Assembly (NCBI RefSeq): GCF_001543145.1 | Contig: NZ_CP014160.1 | Coordinates: 620,001-684,000 of the forward strand | Direction: 5' to 3' | Length of the DNA stretch: 64,000 nucleotides | Source: Aerococcus sanguinicola | GTDB taxonomy: Bacteria > Bacillota > Bacilli > Lactobacillales > Aerococcaceae | Shown here: positions 27,911 to 36,496 of the stretch, one piece after another | How the letters are laid out: the number at the start of each line of letters is the position of its first letter | Position numbering within the stretch: position 1 is the stretch's first letter | Notes under the pieces: generated by a model | What the model was told of the DNA's origin: nothing | Databases searched by the model: none | Seen by the model: only the letters and a program-made list of their open reading frames with translations | Position numbers and translations under genes: made by a program

Positions 27911-27913
27911 ATC

Positions 27914-28444
27914 ATGCAAAAAAATACACACGGGGCTTCCTCGGCCCGCACTTTAGACCTGACCAAGGCTGCCATCATTGCCGCCCTCTATGTGGCCATG
28001 TCCTTATTACTCGCACCCTTAACTTTTGGGCCAATTGGGATCCGCTTATCGGAGGGGCTCAACTTTCTAGGCCTCTACCATAAGCGTTATATCTACGCTA
28101 TCACAGTAGGTGTCTTCATTGTCAACTACTTTAGTTATGGGATCTGGGATATGATTGTAGGCAGTATTTCTACCTTTATCTTCCTCTGGGTTGGGCGCTG
28201 GCTCGGTGAACAGCTGGTTAAACACAGCAATTTCAAGATCGACCCGATGATTATTAAATACATCGTTTTGACCATTGTCTTCTCCCTATCCATGTTCACA
28301 ATTACTTTCTCGGTGGTCTTCCTAGGTTTTGACGGTCCAATTTGGCCGCTCTACCTTAACATGGCAGGAACGGAAGCCTTAGCTATGATCGTAGGTGGCT
28401 TTATCATCTACCCCATCAGCAAGCGGATTAATTTCTATGACTAA
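27914..28444 (+). CDS. queT: QueT-type ECF transporter S component (queuosine precursor uptake)
   Basis: Substrate-specific membrane subunit (S component) of an energy-coupling-factor transporter, predicted to take up a queuosine precursor such as preQ1. It has 176 residues with about five membrane segments. RTLDLTKAAIIAALYVAMSLLLAP (in pieces) and FGPIGIRLSEGLNFL are QueT hallmarks. ATG at 27914 follows AAAGGAG; an upstream in-frame GTG at 27860 lies inside the riboswitch. It would be powered by the EcfA1A2T module encoded at 56.1-58.6 kb. Confidence 0.88.
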   Translation: MQKNTHGASSARTLDLTKAAIIAALYVAMSLLLAPLTFGPIGIRLSEGLNFLGLYHKRYIYAITVGVFIVNYFSYGIWDMIVGSISTFIFLWVGRWLGEQLVKHSNFKIDPMIIKYIVLTIVFSLSMFTITFSVVFLGFDGPIWPLYLNMAGTEALAMIVGGFIIYPISKRINFYD

Positions 28445-28473
28445 TCAAGCTTATCAACGACAATTTGTATGAG

Positions 28474-28647
28474 GAGCATCCGTTTCGCTTTTGAATTTGG
28501 CCCTTCAACAGCCATGGCACCGGCTCGAGCCAAGGTCTCTCGCCTAGCAAATCTCAAACGGACCGTACGGCTAAAGCCTACGCTCCGTAATTCGCTTTAC
28601 TTGCTGCTTCATGGCTAAGGGCCAACTTCAACGCTTCACTCCTGCTC
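28474..28647 (+). repeat. Family-2 structured intergenic repeat, copy 1 (174 bp)
   Basis: Begins GAGCATCCGTTTCGC and ends ACTCCTGCTC, the two ends being imperfect inverted repeats. The main stem pairs GGCCCTT (28499-28505) with AAGGGCC (28617-28623) and continues into AGCCATG (28510-28516) with CATGGCT (28610-28616). A central hairpin at 28558-28588 pairs ACGGA/TCCGT, CGTA/TACG and GGC/GCC around TAAA. No open frame of note. Related copies lie at 37644-37817 (opposite strand) and 50944-51187. Nothing else is seen in the 348-base gap 28445-28792 except the palindrome below. Confidence 0.8.
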
Positions 28648-28725
28648 ACAATTAAATAACCATGATTGAACAATTAACTTAATTATTAGCAATAAGAAAT
28701 TAATAATTTATATTTAAATAAAGTA

Positions 28726-28765
28726 CGCACGCTAAGTAAGTTTGTACAAACTTACTTAGCGTGCG
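28726..28765. terminator. Perfect 40-bp palindrome between queT and the nucleoside hydrolase gene
   Basis: Two 20-base arms (first arm CGCACGCTAAGTAAGTTTGT) without a spacer, followed on the plus strand by TTTTTG. It can act as a terminator for plus-strand transcripts and, less clearly, for the minus-strand gene at 28793. Confidence 0.75.
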
Positions 28766-28792
28766 TTTTTGTGTTTCTGTATTAAATTCCTA

Positions 28793-29749
28793 TTACAGCC
28801 AGCCCTTGTCTTGGGCACGTTGGATTTCTTGTTTCTGGTCGGGGAAGATTTGCCCTAAGAAGAGCTTAAAGAAAGCCTTGGCATCGACAGCTTGGGCGAC
28901 AGCTACTTTGCCGTCTGGACGGGCTTTAACAACAGACTGGGCATCCCGTTCGCCGCTAGTCACAATCTCAATATCTGCTTGGATAAAATCACAAATCCCG
29001 GCCAGCATATCGACCGGAACCAGGGGATCATTGATCACACAGCCTAGGGTCCGCTCGGCCTGCCAGTGGAAGTCCACATAGAAACGGGTGATGGCATAGA
29101 CCAAGCGCCCGACTTCCGTATCGAATTGCCGGATCAACTCCCGGCAATTGGGCGTCATCAGGATCTGATAGGTCACATCCAGGGGGTAGAGGTAGGTCTC
29201 TGGCAAGTCACTATTAAAGACCAGGCGAGCAGCCTCTGGATCGCACCAGAAATTATACTCCGCATAGGGCGAACAGTTACCTTGGACCTGGTAGGCCCCG
29301 CCCATGATGCGCAGGGCCTTAGCTTGGCTTAAAAGACCGGGCCGGGCCTCTTCCACTTGGGCCAGGTTGGTCAAGGGCCCTAGCGCAAGGATCTCAAGCT
29401 CTCCTGGATAGTTTTCGAGGGCTGCCTGGATGAAGTCAAGAGCAGACTGGTCCTGGACCCGCTTTTCCTTAGCCCAAACGGCTTCGCCTAGCCCATCCTC
29501 ACCATGGGTATCCCGGGCATCACGGTAGGGGCGTTGGAGCGGCTGTCCTGCCCCCTCATAGATAGGCACCTGGTCCATACCCAGAAAATCACAGAGATAG
29601 CTGGCATTTCGGGCGCCCTGGTTGGCGTCGACATTGCCAGAGACTGTCGTAACCCCTAAGATATCACAGTCTGAATTGAGGGCCGTATAGATCAAGGCTA
29701 GACTATCATCAATCCCAGGATCAAGGTCTAAAATAATCTTTCTTGCCAT
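28793..29749 (-). CDS. Ribonucleoside hydrolase (IUNH family)
   Basis: Calcium-dependent N-ribohydrolase that splits nucleosides into ribose and base, 318 residues. The N-terminal Asp cluster DLDPGIDDSLAL is diagnostic. LALGPLTNLAQ, MGGAYQVQGN and AEYNFWCDPEAARLVF follow in the family order, and the C-terminal catalytic Asp is probably in VINDPLVP. Substrate preference (pyrimidine or purine) is unclear. It follows the CPBP protease gene by nine bases, so the two are likely in one transcript. Confidence 0.92.
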   Translation of the reverse strand: MARKIILDLDPGIDDSLALIYTALNSDCDILGVTTVSGNVDANQGARNASYLCDFLGMDQVPIYEGAGQPLQRPYRDARDTHGEDGLGEAVWAKEKRVQDQSALDFIQAALENYPGELEILALGPLTNLAQVEEARPGLLSQAKALRIMGGAYQVQGNCSPYAEYNFWCDPEAARLVFNSDLPETYLYPLDVTYQILMTPNCRELIRQFDTEVGRLVYAITRFYVDFHWQAERTLGCVINDPLVPVDMLAGICDFIQADIEIVTSGERDAQSVVKARPDGKVAVAQAVDAKAFFKLFLGQIFPDQKQEIQRAQDKGWL

Positions 29750-29758
29750 CGTAACCTC

Positions 29759-30700
29759 CTAAATTTGCTGTAAACTCGTTATCATTTGGAAGAGGGCTAA
29801 AGCCGTGTAGAGTATGAAGGGCCAGTAGTCAAGGGCCCGGCGGTAAGTCCCAGGAGCTGTCCGATAAGTCTGCAGGTAGTCCTTAATCGCCTCCCGGTGC
29901 TGGTAGAGGACCCAGGCCCCCAGAATGAAGAAAACCACCGAAATGGCTTGGTTGACCCCATCTTGGACAGCTGGCGAGAATGGCGACAACAGTTGGAAAA
30001 GTAAGTCGCCGAAGACAAAGTTGTTCACGATATGGAGGACCACCGCCCAGAAGAGCCCGTAAGTCAAGCTGACATAGCCGAGCACTAGGCCAATGAGGAA
30101 GGCGAAAGGAGACTGGATGATATTCAAGTGCATTAAACCGAAGAAAAAGGCCGAAATTGTAATCGCAAAGAGACGGCCGTGCTTGACCAAATAAGGCATG
30201 ATGGTCCCCCGGAAGGCCATCTCTTCTAAGATAGGACCAACGAAACTCGCATAGAAGAACATGGACAGGCTTGGGCTACCAGCTGATGCCATCTCAACTT
30301 CAGGCAGGATGGTATAGCCCAGGACATTGGCTAGGGACTCCCCTAGATTAGCCAAGGCCGTAAAGACCAACTGCCCCATCATAAAGACAGCCAACAATTG
30401 GCCAAAACGTTTGCCCGTCATTTGAGGCGCATCGGCTCGCTTCCAGACAATGGGTTGCTTGCGGTGGAGATAAGTCAGAAGCAAGAAGCTCAAGCCGCAA
30501 GCGATGAGATAGGGCCAGCCTGTTTCCATGGTATCCGTGGTGGCTTGGTCGACGCTAAAGTCGCCAATCAGCCAGGCTCTGACCAAGAGATAGAGAATCA
30601 TATAAATAAAGACGCCAATAAACATCATGGCAGAATAAGCAAAGGCGACACCGATACTTCGGACCATATTTTCTCTGACGCTAAGGTGTTTTTCCTTCAA
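29759..30700 (-). CDS. CPBP-family intramembrane metalloprotease (Abi/CAAX-like)
   Basis: 313-residue membrane protein with about eight hydrophobic segments. The three CPBP motifs are present: EEMAFRGTIMPYL near residue 163, FFFGLMHLN near residue 190, and the last His/Asn in HIVNNFVFGD near residue 240. The family includes bacteriocin-immunity and membrane-processing proteases; no bacteriocin gene is visible here, so a specific role is not claimed. It is first in a pair with the nucleoside hydrolase gene and is divergent from nth. Confidence 0.88.
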   Translation of the reverse strand: MKEKHLSVRENMVRSIGVAFAYSAMMFIGVFIYMILYLLVRAWLIGDFSVDQATTDTMETGWPYLIACGLSFLLLTYLHRKQPIVWKRADAPQMTGKRFGQLLAVFMMGQLVFTALANLGESLANVLGYTILPEVEMASAGSPSLSMFFYASFVGPILEEMAFRGTIMPYLVKHGRLFAITISAFFFGLMHLNIIQSPFAFLIGLVLGYVSLTYGLFWAVVLHIVNNFVFGDLLFQLLSPFSPAVQDGVNQAISVVFFILGAWVLYQHREAIKDYLQTYRTAPGTYRRALDYWPFILYTALALFQMITSLQQI

Positions 30701-30815
30701 ATGTTTTCCTCCTTGATCCCCCTAAGCGAGGGATTTCCGTGCTTTAGCGGTGAACTTTAGCTATAATTTTAGCATAGAAGTTTTTTAGAAGATATAGCTT
30801 AAGGAGGAAATTACC

Positions 30816-31454
30816 ATGCTATCTGACCAATGTGCCCGCCAAGTGATTGATGTGATCATGGCACTCTACCCCCATACCCAATCTGCCCTCAACTTCGACA
30901 CTCCCTACCAACTCCTCATCGCCGCCATGCTGAGCGCCCAAACGACCGACGCCAAGGTGAATGACATCACACCCGACCTCTTCGCAGCCTTCCCTGAGAC
31001 CCAAGCCCTAGCCCGAGCCAGCCAAGAAGAGGTCATTCCCTATATCAAAAGTCTGGGTCTCTATAATAATCGGTCCAAGTATATGATTGCTTGTGCTCAA
31101 AAACTCCTCAAAGACTTCGATGGCCAGGTGCCCCAGACGCAAAAAGAATTGGAAAGCCTCCCTGGCATTGGCCGTAAATGCGCCAATGTTGTCCTCTCTA
31201 ACGCCTTCCAAATTCCTGCCTTCGCAGTGGATACCCATGTCATCCGGATCTGCAAGCGCCACGAAATTGTCGCTCCTACAGCCTCTACCCTAGAAATTGA
31301 AGACCGGGTCACCCAACTCCTCCCCGAGAGCGACTGGCTCCATGCCCACCAAGCCATGGGGGCATTCGGTCGCGAAATTTGTACCCCTAAAAATCCTAAA
31401 TGTAAAAACATCCCCGAACTCTGGGCCTGCGCTGACCAGATCCCCACACATTAG
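30816..31454 (+). CDS. nth: Endonuclease III homolog lacking one iron-sulfur cysteine
   Basis: Base-excision-repair glycosylase/AP lyase, 212 residues. Helix-hairpin-helix LPGIGRKCANVVLSNAF carries the catalytic Lys, and VDTHVIRICKR the catalytic Asp. The C-terminal 4Fe-4S loop should be Cys-x6-Cys-x2-Cys-x5-Cys; here the residues are C189, C196, I199 and C205, so the third Cys is Ile (codon ATC). The cluster may be lost or held by another ligand. AAGGAGG precedes the ATG. It lies 14 bases before an M20 peptidase gene, probably cotranscribed. Confidence 0.93.
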   Translation: MLSDQCARQVIDVIMALYPHTQSALNFDTPYQLLIAAMLSAQTTDAKVNDITPDLFAAFPETQALARASQEEVIPYIKSLGLYNNRSKYMIACAQKLLKDFDGQVPQTQKELESLPGIGRKCANVVLSNAFQIPAFAVDTHVIRICKRHEIVAPTASTLEIEDRVTQLLPESDWLHAHQAMGAFGREICTPKNPKCKNIPELWACADQIPTH

Positions 31455-31468
31455 AAAGGAAAGCAAGC

Positions 31469-32617
31469 ATGACATCTGAAGACGCCCTTAAACTTCTCCA
31501 AGAACTGATCCAAACCAACACCGTCGAAGGTCAGGAAGACCAAGCCTTAGAGCTTCTTATTCCCTACCTTGAAGGCCTAGGCTTCGACTGCCAGACCACT
31601 TCCTATGCGCCCGGTCGCGACCAATTAATCGCCTCCTGGTCCTCAGGCAAGTCGGGCCCCCAACTCGGACTCACGGGCCACTTGGATGTGGTCCCTACTG
31701 GCCAAGAAGACACTTGGACCTATCCTCCCTTTGAAGGGCAAGTCGTTGACGGCCAGATTTATGGGCGGGGCGCCTCCGACATGAAGGGTGGCCTCGTTGC
31801 CCTCATCGCCGCCGCTAGCCGGCTCATCCAAGCCCAAACGCTCTCCTCTGGCAGCCTCTACTTCATCATTACAGCCGATGAAGAGTCGGGCGGCAAGGGA
31901 GCCGAAGCCCTGGCCCAGGCTGGTCTTATCCCAAAACTTGACGCCCTCATCTGCGCCGAGCCCACCGATCTCAAAGTCTGCACCGGCCACCGCGGCGGCC
32001 TCTCCCTCAAGTTCGAAAGCTTCGGCCAAGCTGGACATGCCGCCACCGCCCAACCCAGCCAAAATGCCCTCAACCAAATGTTAGACCTCGCCCAGGCCAT
32101 CCGCCAAGACTTCCAAGCAGAGGCAGCTGACCTGGCCCATCCCATCCTGGGCCAGCCCTCACTTCAGATCTCCTGCCTCCACGCCGGGGAAAAAGCCAAC
32201 CTCGTCCCTGACTACGCTTGGATGACCGTCGACCGGCGGACCCTGCCCCAGGAAAACAATGAACACATTCTCAACAGCTACCAAACCATGATCGAGCACT
32301 TCCACAGCAAAGACCCCCAATTCAAAGCCCAATTCACTGTCACTGCCAATATGGCAGCCCTCCAGACCTCAAAATCAGCCCCAATCATCCAAGCCTGCCA
32401 GGCTGCCTACCAGAAAACTTTCGGCCAAGCTGCTGAACTCTCTCCCTTCTTCGGGGGCACAGACTGTGTCGACATCGCTAGCCAGAATCCCGGCCTAGAA
32501 GTGGTCATCTTTGGCCCCGGCAAGACCCAGCACCAGGTTGACGAACACCTAGCCCTGGATGACTTTTACCAGACCATCGCCTTCTTTGAGGAGGTGATTG
32601 GGAGCTATCTCAAATAA
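31469..32617 (+). CDS. M20 family metallopeptidase (ArgE/DapE type)
   Basis: Zinc-dependent amidohydrolase, 382 residues, in the deacetylase/desuccinylase group. The first metal His is in LTGHLDVVPTG, the bridging Asp in GRGASDMKGG, the catalytic Glu pair in TADEESGGKGA, and a further ligand in ICAEPTD. The last metal His is in GKTQHQVDEHLA. Cytoplasmic. Substrate could be N-succinyl-diaminopimelate, N-acetylornithine or a related amide; the sequence does not decide. It follows nth closely. Confidence 0.85.
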   Translation: MTSEDALKLLQELIQTNTVEGQEDQALELLIPYLEGLGFDCQTTSYAPGRDQLIASWSSGKSGPQLGLTGHLDVVPTGQEDTWTYPPFEGQVVDGQIYGRGASDMKGGLVALIAAASRLIQAQTLSSGSLYFIITADEESGGKGAEALAQAGLIPKLDALICAEPTDLKVCTGHRGGLSLKFESFGQAGHAATAQPSQNALNQMLDLAQAIRQDFQAEAADLAHPILGQPSLQISCLHAGEKANLVPDYAWMTVDRRTLPQENNEHILNSYQTMIEHFHSKDPQFKAQFTVTANMAALQTSKSAPIIQACQAAYQKTFGQAAELSPFFGGTDCVDIASQNPGLEVVIFGPGKTQHQVDEHLALDDFYQTIAFFEEVIGSYLK

Positions 32618-32621
32618 AAAT

Positions 32622-32664
32622 AAGCGTTAGCTTTCCTACGAGCTGTAGGAGCTAACGCTTTTTT
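32622..32664 (+). terminator. Terminator of the nth-M20 operon
   Basis: AAGCGTTAGC with GCTAACGCTT enclosing TCCTAC/GTAGGA, then TTTTTT. Confidence 0.88.
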
Positions 32665-32674
32665 GCTAATATAA

Positions 32675-33258
32675 CTAGCTCCTCACATCCAAACACTTGA
32701 AAATTGCTTCTGTAAGAACACGTTTGGTGTAAAAGCCTTGGGTAATTAAAGGACGGTAGCGGGCGACGTGATCGACCAAGTCTTCATAGTCCTCTGCTGA
32801 AATGTTTGCGACATAGTCTTGAGCTTCTTCAAGGGAGTCTGCCACAAAGCCTAAGTGATTAGCTTCAATAATATTATGATTGGAGAGGTGTTTAGGGACC
32901 ACTACAGGAATCCCAGCTGCAAGGTAGGTCCCCAATTTATGCGTAATACATAATTTGAAATAGTCATTAATCTGGTCCCCATCTGCCCAAACTAATCCGA
33001 AACCTCCCTTAGCGAGGTTAACGATTAATTCTGTATCTCGCATAAAACCACAAGGAATCACTTGATCTGGTAAAGCAGTCTCAGCTTCTCTCGAGTAGAC
33101 CCGTAATGGAAGATCACTTTGCCAATTCTTAGCAAAACTAAACTTATTCACATCGCCTGCAAAATGAAATTGGCGAATAAAGTCTGGACGATCTAGGTCT
33201 AAATCAATCGGATGGTCCCACATTTCCTGGACGACATATTGATCCACTAATGACAGGT
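32675..33258 (-). pseudogene. Truncated Gtf3-type sugar transferase, C-terminal part only
   Basis: About 190 codons that read like the C-terminal domain of Gtf3, the glucosyltransferase that extends glycans on serine-rich-repeat adhesins. Matching features are FHFAGDVNKFSF, PLRVYS, KGGFGLVWADGD, THKLGTYLAAGIPVVVPK and QGFYTKRVLTEAIF. A full Gtf3 has roughly 330 residues; here the N-terminal half is missing. The frame simply continues after the stop of the M20 gene upstream (TAA at 33260-33262) with no ribosome site of its own; the only start is a GTG at 33247. I read it as a deletion scar. No other SRR-glycosylation gene is present. Confidence 0.75.
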
Positions 33259-33259
33259 C

Positions 33260-34468
33260 TTAATTGCCCCGTGCCAAGCTTTCCTGGTGGTCGGCTTGGA
33301 TTTGGGCTAGGGTATCTGGTTCAAGGATTAAATCGAGGGCAGTGCAGGCGAGGAGGATGGCCGCAATACGGATGGAGTCCAGGCCTTCTTCCGATCCTGC
33401 AGCATCCACCAGAGCTTGGGAATGTCCAGGAATGTTTTCTTTGGAGATAGCAAGGAAGGGTTGGATGGTTGGGACGGCATAGCTGACATTGCCCACGTCA
33501 GACGAACCATGAGCCTGGCTGTCGGCTTCTCCGATCTCGTCTGCTGTCAGTCCAGCCCAGTCAATCTGCTTGAAGAAGAGCTGGTCGAAGCTCTCCGTGA
33601 TGATCATATCGTCCACCTTGTTCTGGAAGAGGCCGAACTTGAGCTCGGCTCCTGTACCATGGGCAGCGCCTTCCGCAATCCGTTTCACCTTCTCACGGAC
33701 TTCATCCAGGGTCTTCCGGTTCTTAGCCCGGATGTAAAAGCGACCCCGGCTATAGTCCGGCACCACATTAGCCGCCTGGCCACCATCTAGGATCACCCCG
33801 TGGATACTGACATCCTTGGGCAGGTGGAAGCGGAGGGCATCAATACCGACAAAGGTCTGGATCAAGGGCGTCAGGGCAGAGATCCCCTCTTCCGGTGCAG
33901 CGGTCGCGTGGGAAGACTTGCCGAAGAACTCAATATCCACCGGGTCGTTGGCTAAGAGATGGCTGGTAGGGATATGCTTGCCCGATCCTGGGTGGGCGCA
34001 GAGAGCTGCATCCACATCGTCAAAGAAGCCTTCGCGAACAAAGCTTTCCTTGGCGGACCCATTCTCACCGCCTTCTTCCCCTGGGGTCCCATAGACGCGG
34101 ATCTCACCGCCGACTTGGTCAATGACCGACTTAAGAGCAGCAGCGGCTAGGCTGGAATAGTTGCCAAAAAGATTGTGCCCACAACCGTGTCCCAAGCCCT
34201 CTAAGGCATCGAATTCGGCAAGGAAAGCCAAAACGGGGCCTTCCTTGTCTGCCTTGTAGCGGGCATCGAAACCGGTGGGATGGCCGGCCACATCCCGCTT
34301 CACCGTAAAGCCTTCTGCTTCTAGCTGCTTAGTCAAGACATCCTGGGCAAAGTATTCGTGGTTAGAAGTCTCCGGCTGGCTATGGATACGCAGGGCATTC
34401 TCCTGGTAAGTACTTAAGTTCTGGTCAACAAAATTTACAATTTCTTCTTTCAATGTTTCGACTGACAT
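33260..34468 (-). CDS. M20 family amidohydrolase (aminoacylase/AbgB-like)
   Basis: 402-residue zinc/manganese amidohydrolase. HSQPETSNHEYFAQ near the N terminus is the family opening. GHGCGHNLFG carries metal ligands (Cys, His), GTPGEEGGENG the catalytic Glu, and HPGSGKHIPTSHL another ligand; GSSDVGNVSY near the C terminus is also typical. Such enzymes split N-acyl amino acids or amino-benzoyl-glutamate. It ends a Met T-box-controlled transcript with two MetQ-like lipoproteins, so N-acyl-methionine or a methionine peptide is a reasonable guess for the substrate (inference). Confidence 0.85.
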   Translation of the reverse strand: MSVETLKEEIVNFVDQNLSTYQENALRIHSQPETSNHEYFAQDVLTKQLEAEGFTVKRDVAGHPTGFDARYKADKEGPVLAFLAEFDALEGLGHGCGHNLFGNYSSLAAAALKSVIDQVGGEIRVYGTPGEEGGENGSAKESFVREGFFDDVDAALCAHPGSGKHIPTSHLLANDPVDIEFFGKSSHATAAPEEGISALTPLIQTFVGIDALRFHLPKDVSIHGVILDGGQAANVVPDYSRGRFYIRAKNRKTLDEVREKVKRIAEGAAHGTGAELKFGLFQNKVDDMIITESFDQLFFKQIDWAGLTADEIGEADSQAHGSSDVGNVSYAVPTIQPFLAISKENIPGHSQALVDAAGSEEGLDSIRIAAILLACTALDLILEPDTLAQIQADHQESLARGN

Positions 34469-34484
34469 CTGCTAGGCTCCTTTC

Positions 34485-35321
34485 TTATTTCTTGCCGAAT
34501 TGTTCCCAAGCTGGCTGGTTGGCACCCTTACTCTTCTCATCAATAATTCGCTTGGTTTCATCTGTTTGATAGGCATCGACAACCTTGGCATAGACTGGAT
34601 TATCTTCGTCTTCCTTGCGAGCCGCTACAATATTGACGTAGGGTTTGGACCGTTCATCAACAGGCTCTGTGAAAAGCGCATCCGTTTTTGGATCTAAACC
34701 AGCGTCCACCGCAAAGCCTGAATTGACTAGGGCAATGTCTACATCACCCAGGGCACGGGCTGTCTGTGAAGCATCCATTTCTTCGATCTGTAAGTTCTTG
34801 TCATTCTTAGTGATATCTTTAGGAGTTGGGGTAATGCCGGCTGCATCATCCACTTCAATCAAGCCAGCGGATTCGAGGAGAATAATTGCCCGGCCGCCAT
34901 TAGTCACGTCATTAGGGATGGCCACCTTGGCCCCATCTGGCAAGTCCTCTAGCTTATCGATCTTATCGGAATAGATAGCGAGAGGGGCTACCACTGTATT
35001 CCCGATAGAAACGAGGTCGGTCCCAAATTGTTCATTGAATTTATCGAGGAAGACTTGGTGCTGGAAGGCATTGAGGTCAATCTCACCTTGAGCTAGAGCC
35101 TGGTTAGGTTGGTTATAGTCGGAGAACTTGACGTATTCCAACTTAATGCCTTCATTCTCTAGTCGGTCGCGCACACTGTCCCAGTCTCTGGTATCGTCAC
35201 CAATCACTCCTAATTTGACGGTTTGCGTCTCCTTCTCTGCCTCTTGGCTGTTATTGCCACAAGCAGTCAGGCCTAAGAGGGCAACTAGGCCCAGAACGAT
35301 AGTTTTTGTCCATTTTTTCAT
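34485..35321 (-). CDS. metQ: MetQ/NlpA family lipoprotein, second of the T-box unit
   Basis: Substrate-binding lipoprotein of the methionine ABC importer family, 278 residues. Signal and lipobox LLGLTACGNN, then the NlpA-type start VKLGVIGDDTRDWDSV and the KFSDYNQPNQALAQGEIDLNAFQH ligand region (in pieces). The C terminus is ANQPAWEQFGKK. ATG at 35321 follows AAAGGAG. It is closely similar to the upstream gene at 35349, so the pair arose by tandem duplication. No MetN ATPase or MetI permease gene is in the window, so these proteins must use a transporter encoded elsewhere. Confidence 0.9.
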   Translation of the reverse strand: MKKWTKTIVLGLVALLGLTACGNNSQEAEKETQTVKLGVIGDDTRDWDSVRDRLENEGIKLEYVKFSDYNQPNQALAQGEIDLNAFQHQVFLDKFNEQFGTDLVSIGNTVVAPLAIYSDKIDKLEDLPDGAKVAIPNDVTNGGRAIILLESAGLIEVDDAAGITPTPKDITKNDKNLQIEEMDASQTARALGDVDIALVNSGFAVDAGLDPKTDALFTEPVDERSKPYVNIVAARKEDEDNPVYAKVVDAYQTDETKRIIDEKSKGANQPAWEQFGKK

Positions 35322-35348
35322 AGCGAAACACTCCTTTTTCTTCATCCT

Positions 35349-36185
35349 TTATTTTCTACCGAATTCTTTCCAGGCCGCAATATTAACGCCCTTCCCAATT
35401 TCATCGATGACTTTGGCGACTTCATCGGTTTGGTAGGCGTCCACGACCTTGGCATAGGTTGTGTTATCCGCGTCTTCCTTGCGAGCTGCGACCACATTGA
35501 CATAGGGCTCTGACTTATCATTGATCGGCTCCGTGAAAATCCCGTCGATCTTAGGATTGAGCCCTGCTTCGACGGCATAGTTGGAATTAATCAGGGCAAT
35601 ATCCACATCCCCTAAAGAGCGTGGGGTCTGTGAGGCATCCATCTCTTCGATCTGAAGGTTTTTGTCATTCTTGGTGATGTCACTGAGGGTTGGCGTAATC
35701 CCGGCTGCATCATCCACTTCGATCAGACCCGCTGATTCGAGGAGGATGAGTGACCGACCGCCCATGGTCACATCGTTAGGGATCGACACCTTGGCCCCAT
35801 CCGGGAGGTCCTCAACCTTGTCATACTTGTCGGAATAGATAGCCAGTGGGGTGACCACCGTATTCCCGATTCCAACTAGGTCAGCCCCATATTGCTCATT
35901 GAAGTTATTCAAGTAAACCTTGGTCTGGAAGGCGTTGAGGTCCACTTCCCCCTGGGCCAGAGCCTGGTTGGGTTGGTTATAGTCTGAGAATTTCACGTAC
36001 TCCAGCTTAATCCCTTGGTCAGCCAACTTGTCCTTGGCAACATCCCACTCTCTGGTATCGTCGCCGACCAGGCCTAATTTGACCGTCTCTGTTTCCTTCT
36101 GCGCGCTTTGGCTTTCGTTGCCGCAAGCGGTCAGTCCGAGGAGGGCAGTTGCCCCAATCACCAGTGCTTTTGTCCATTTCTTCAT
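35349..36185 (-). CDS. metQ: MetQ/NlpA family lipoprotein, first of the T-box unit
   Basis: 278-residue binding lipoprotein nearly collinear with its downstream neighbour: lipobox LLGLTACGNE, VKLGLVGDDTREWDVA, and KFSDYNQPNQALAQGEVDLNAFQ (in pieces). ATG at 36185 with AAGGAG upstream is the start; a longer frame upstream runs into the T-box terminator and is not used. It is the gene directly controlled by the Met T-box, supporting methionine (or a methionine derivative) as the ligand. Confidence 0.92.
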   Translation of the reverse strand: MKKWTKALVIGATALLGLTACGNESQSAQKETETVKLGLVGDDTREWDVAKDKLADQGIKLEYVKFSDYNQPNQALAQGEVDLNAFQTKVYLNNFNEQYGADLVGIGNTVVTPLAIYSDKYDKVEDLPDGAKVSIPNDVTMGGRSLILLESAGLIEVDDAAGITPTLSDITKNDKNLQIEEMDASQTPRSLGDVDIALINSNYAVEAGLNPKIDGIFTEPINDKSEPYVNVVAARKEDADNTTYAKVVDAYQTDEVAKVIDEIGKGVNIAAWKEFGRK

Positions 36186-36209
36186 GCGAATCGCTCCTTC
36201 TCTTGTCTT

Positions 36210-36495
36210 TATAATAAAAAAAGTCCCCTGCCCGGTTCTCACCAGACAAAGGACGACGTATCGTGTTACCACCTTTAATTCAGAGCCTTAGCTCCCTTAA
36301 CCCAGCCACTCGAATCAGTGAATGGTGCTCCAAGTAACGACTGAGCCAAGCCGGGAAGAACTCCGATTGCACTTCCTCTCTCCAAGGCCATCTTCAATCT
36401 TTCGCCACTTAGCCCCTTCCACCCCCAAGGCCTCTCTACAAAGTTCGAAAGATCTACTCTCCTTATCAACGAGATCTTTTTATTGATGATAGCCT
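36210..36495 (-). promoter_or_regulatory. Met T-box riboswitch leader
   Basis: The minus strand has the T-box AGGTGGTAACACG (complement about 36262-36274) followed by a terminator stem (GTCCTTTGTCTGGT with ACCGGGCAGGGGAC, then TTTTTTT; about 36213-36255). Stem I shows AGAGAG and a GGTGG motif. The specifier loop reads GAAGATGGCC, giving AUG (Met) at 36389-36391. This agrees with the MetQ-like genes downstream. Confidence 0.9.
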
Positions 36496-36496
36496 T

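Noticed and set aside
28474..28647. Insertion sequence
   Set aside because: The ends are inverted repeats, but there is no transposase frame and no clear target duplication.
31643..32077. 144-codon minus-strand frame inside the M20 gene
   Set aside because: Antisense shadow of the GC-rich peptidase gene; no start signals.
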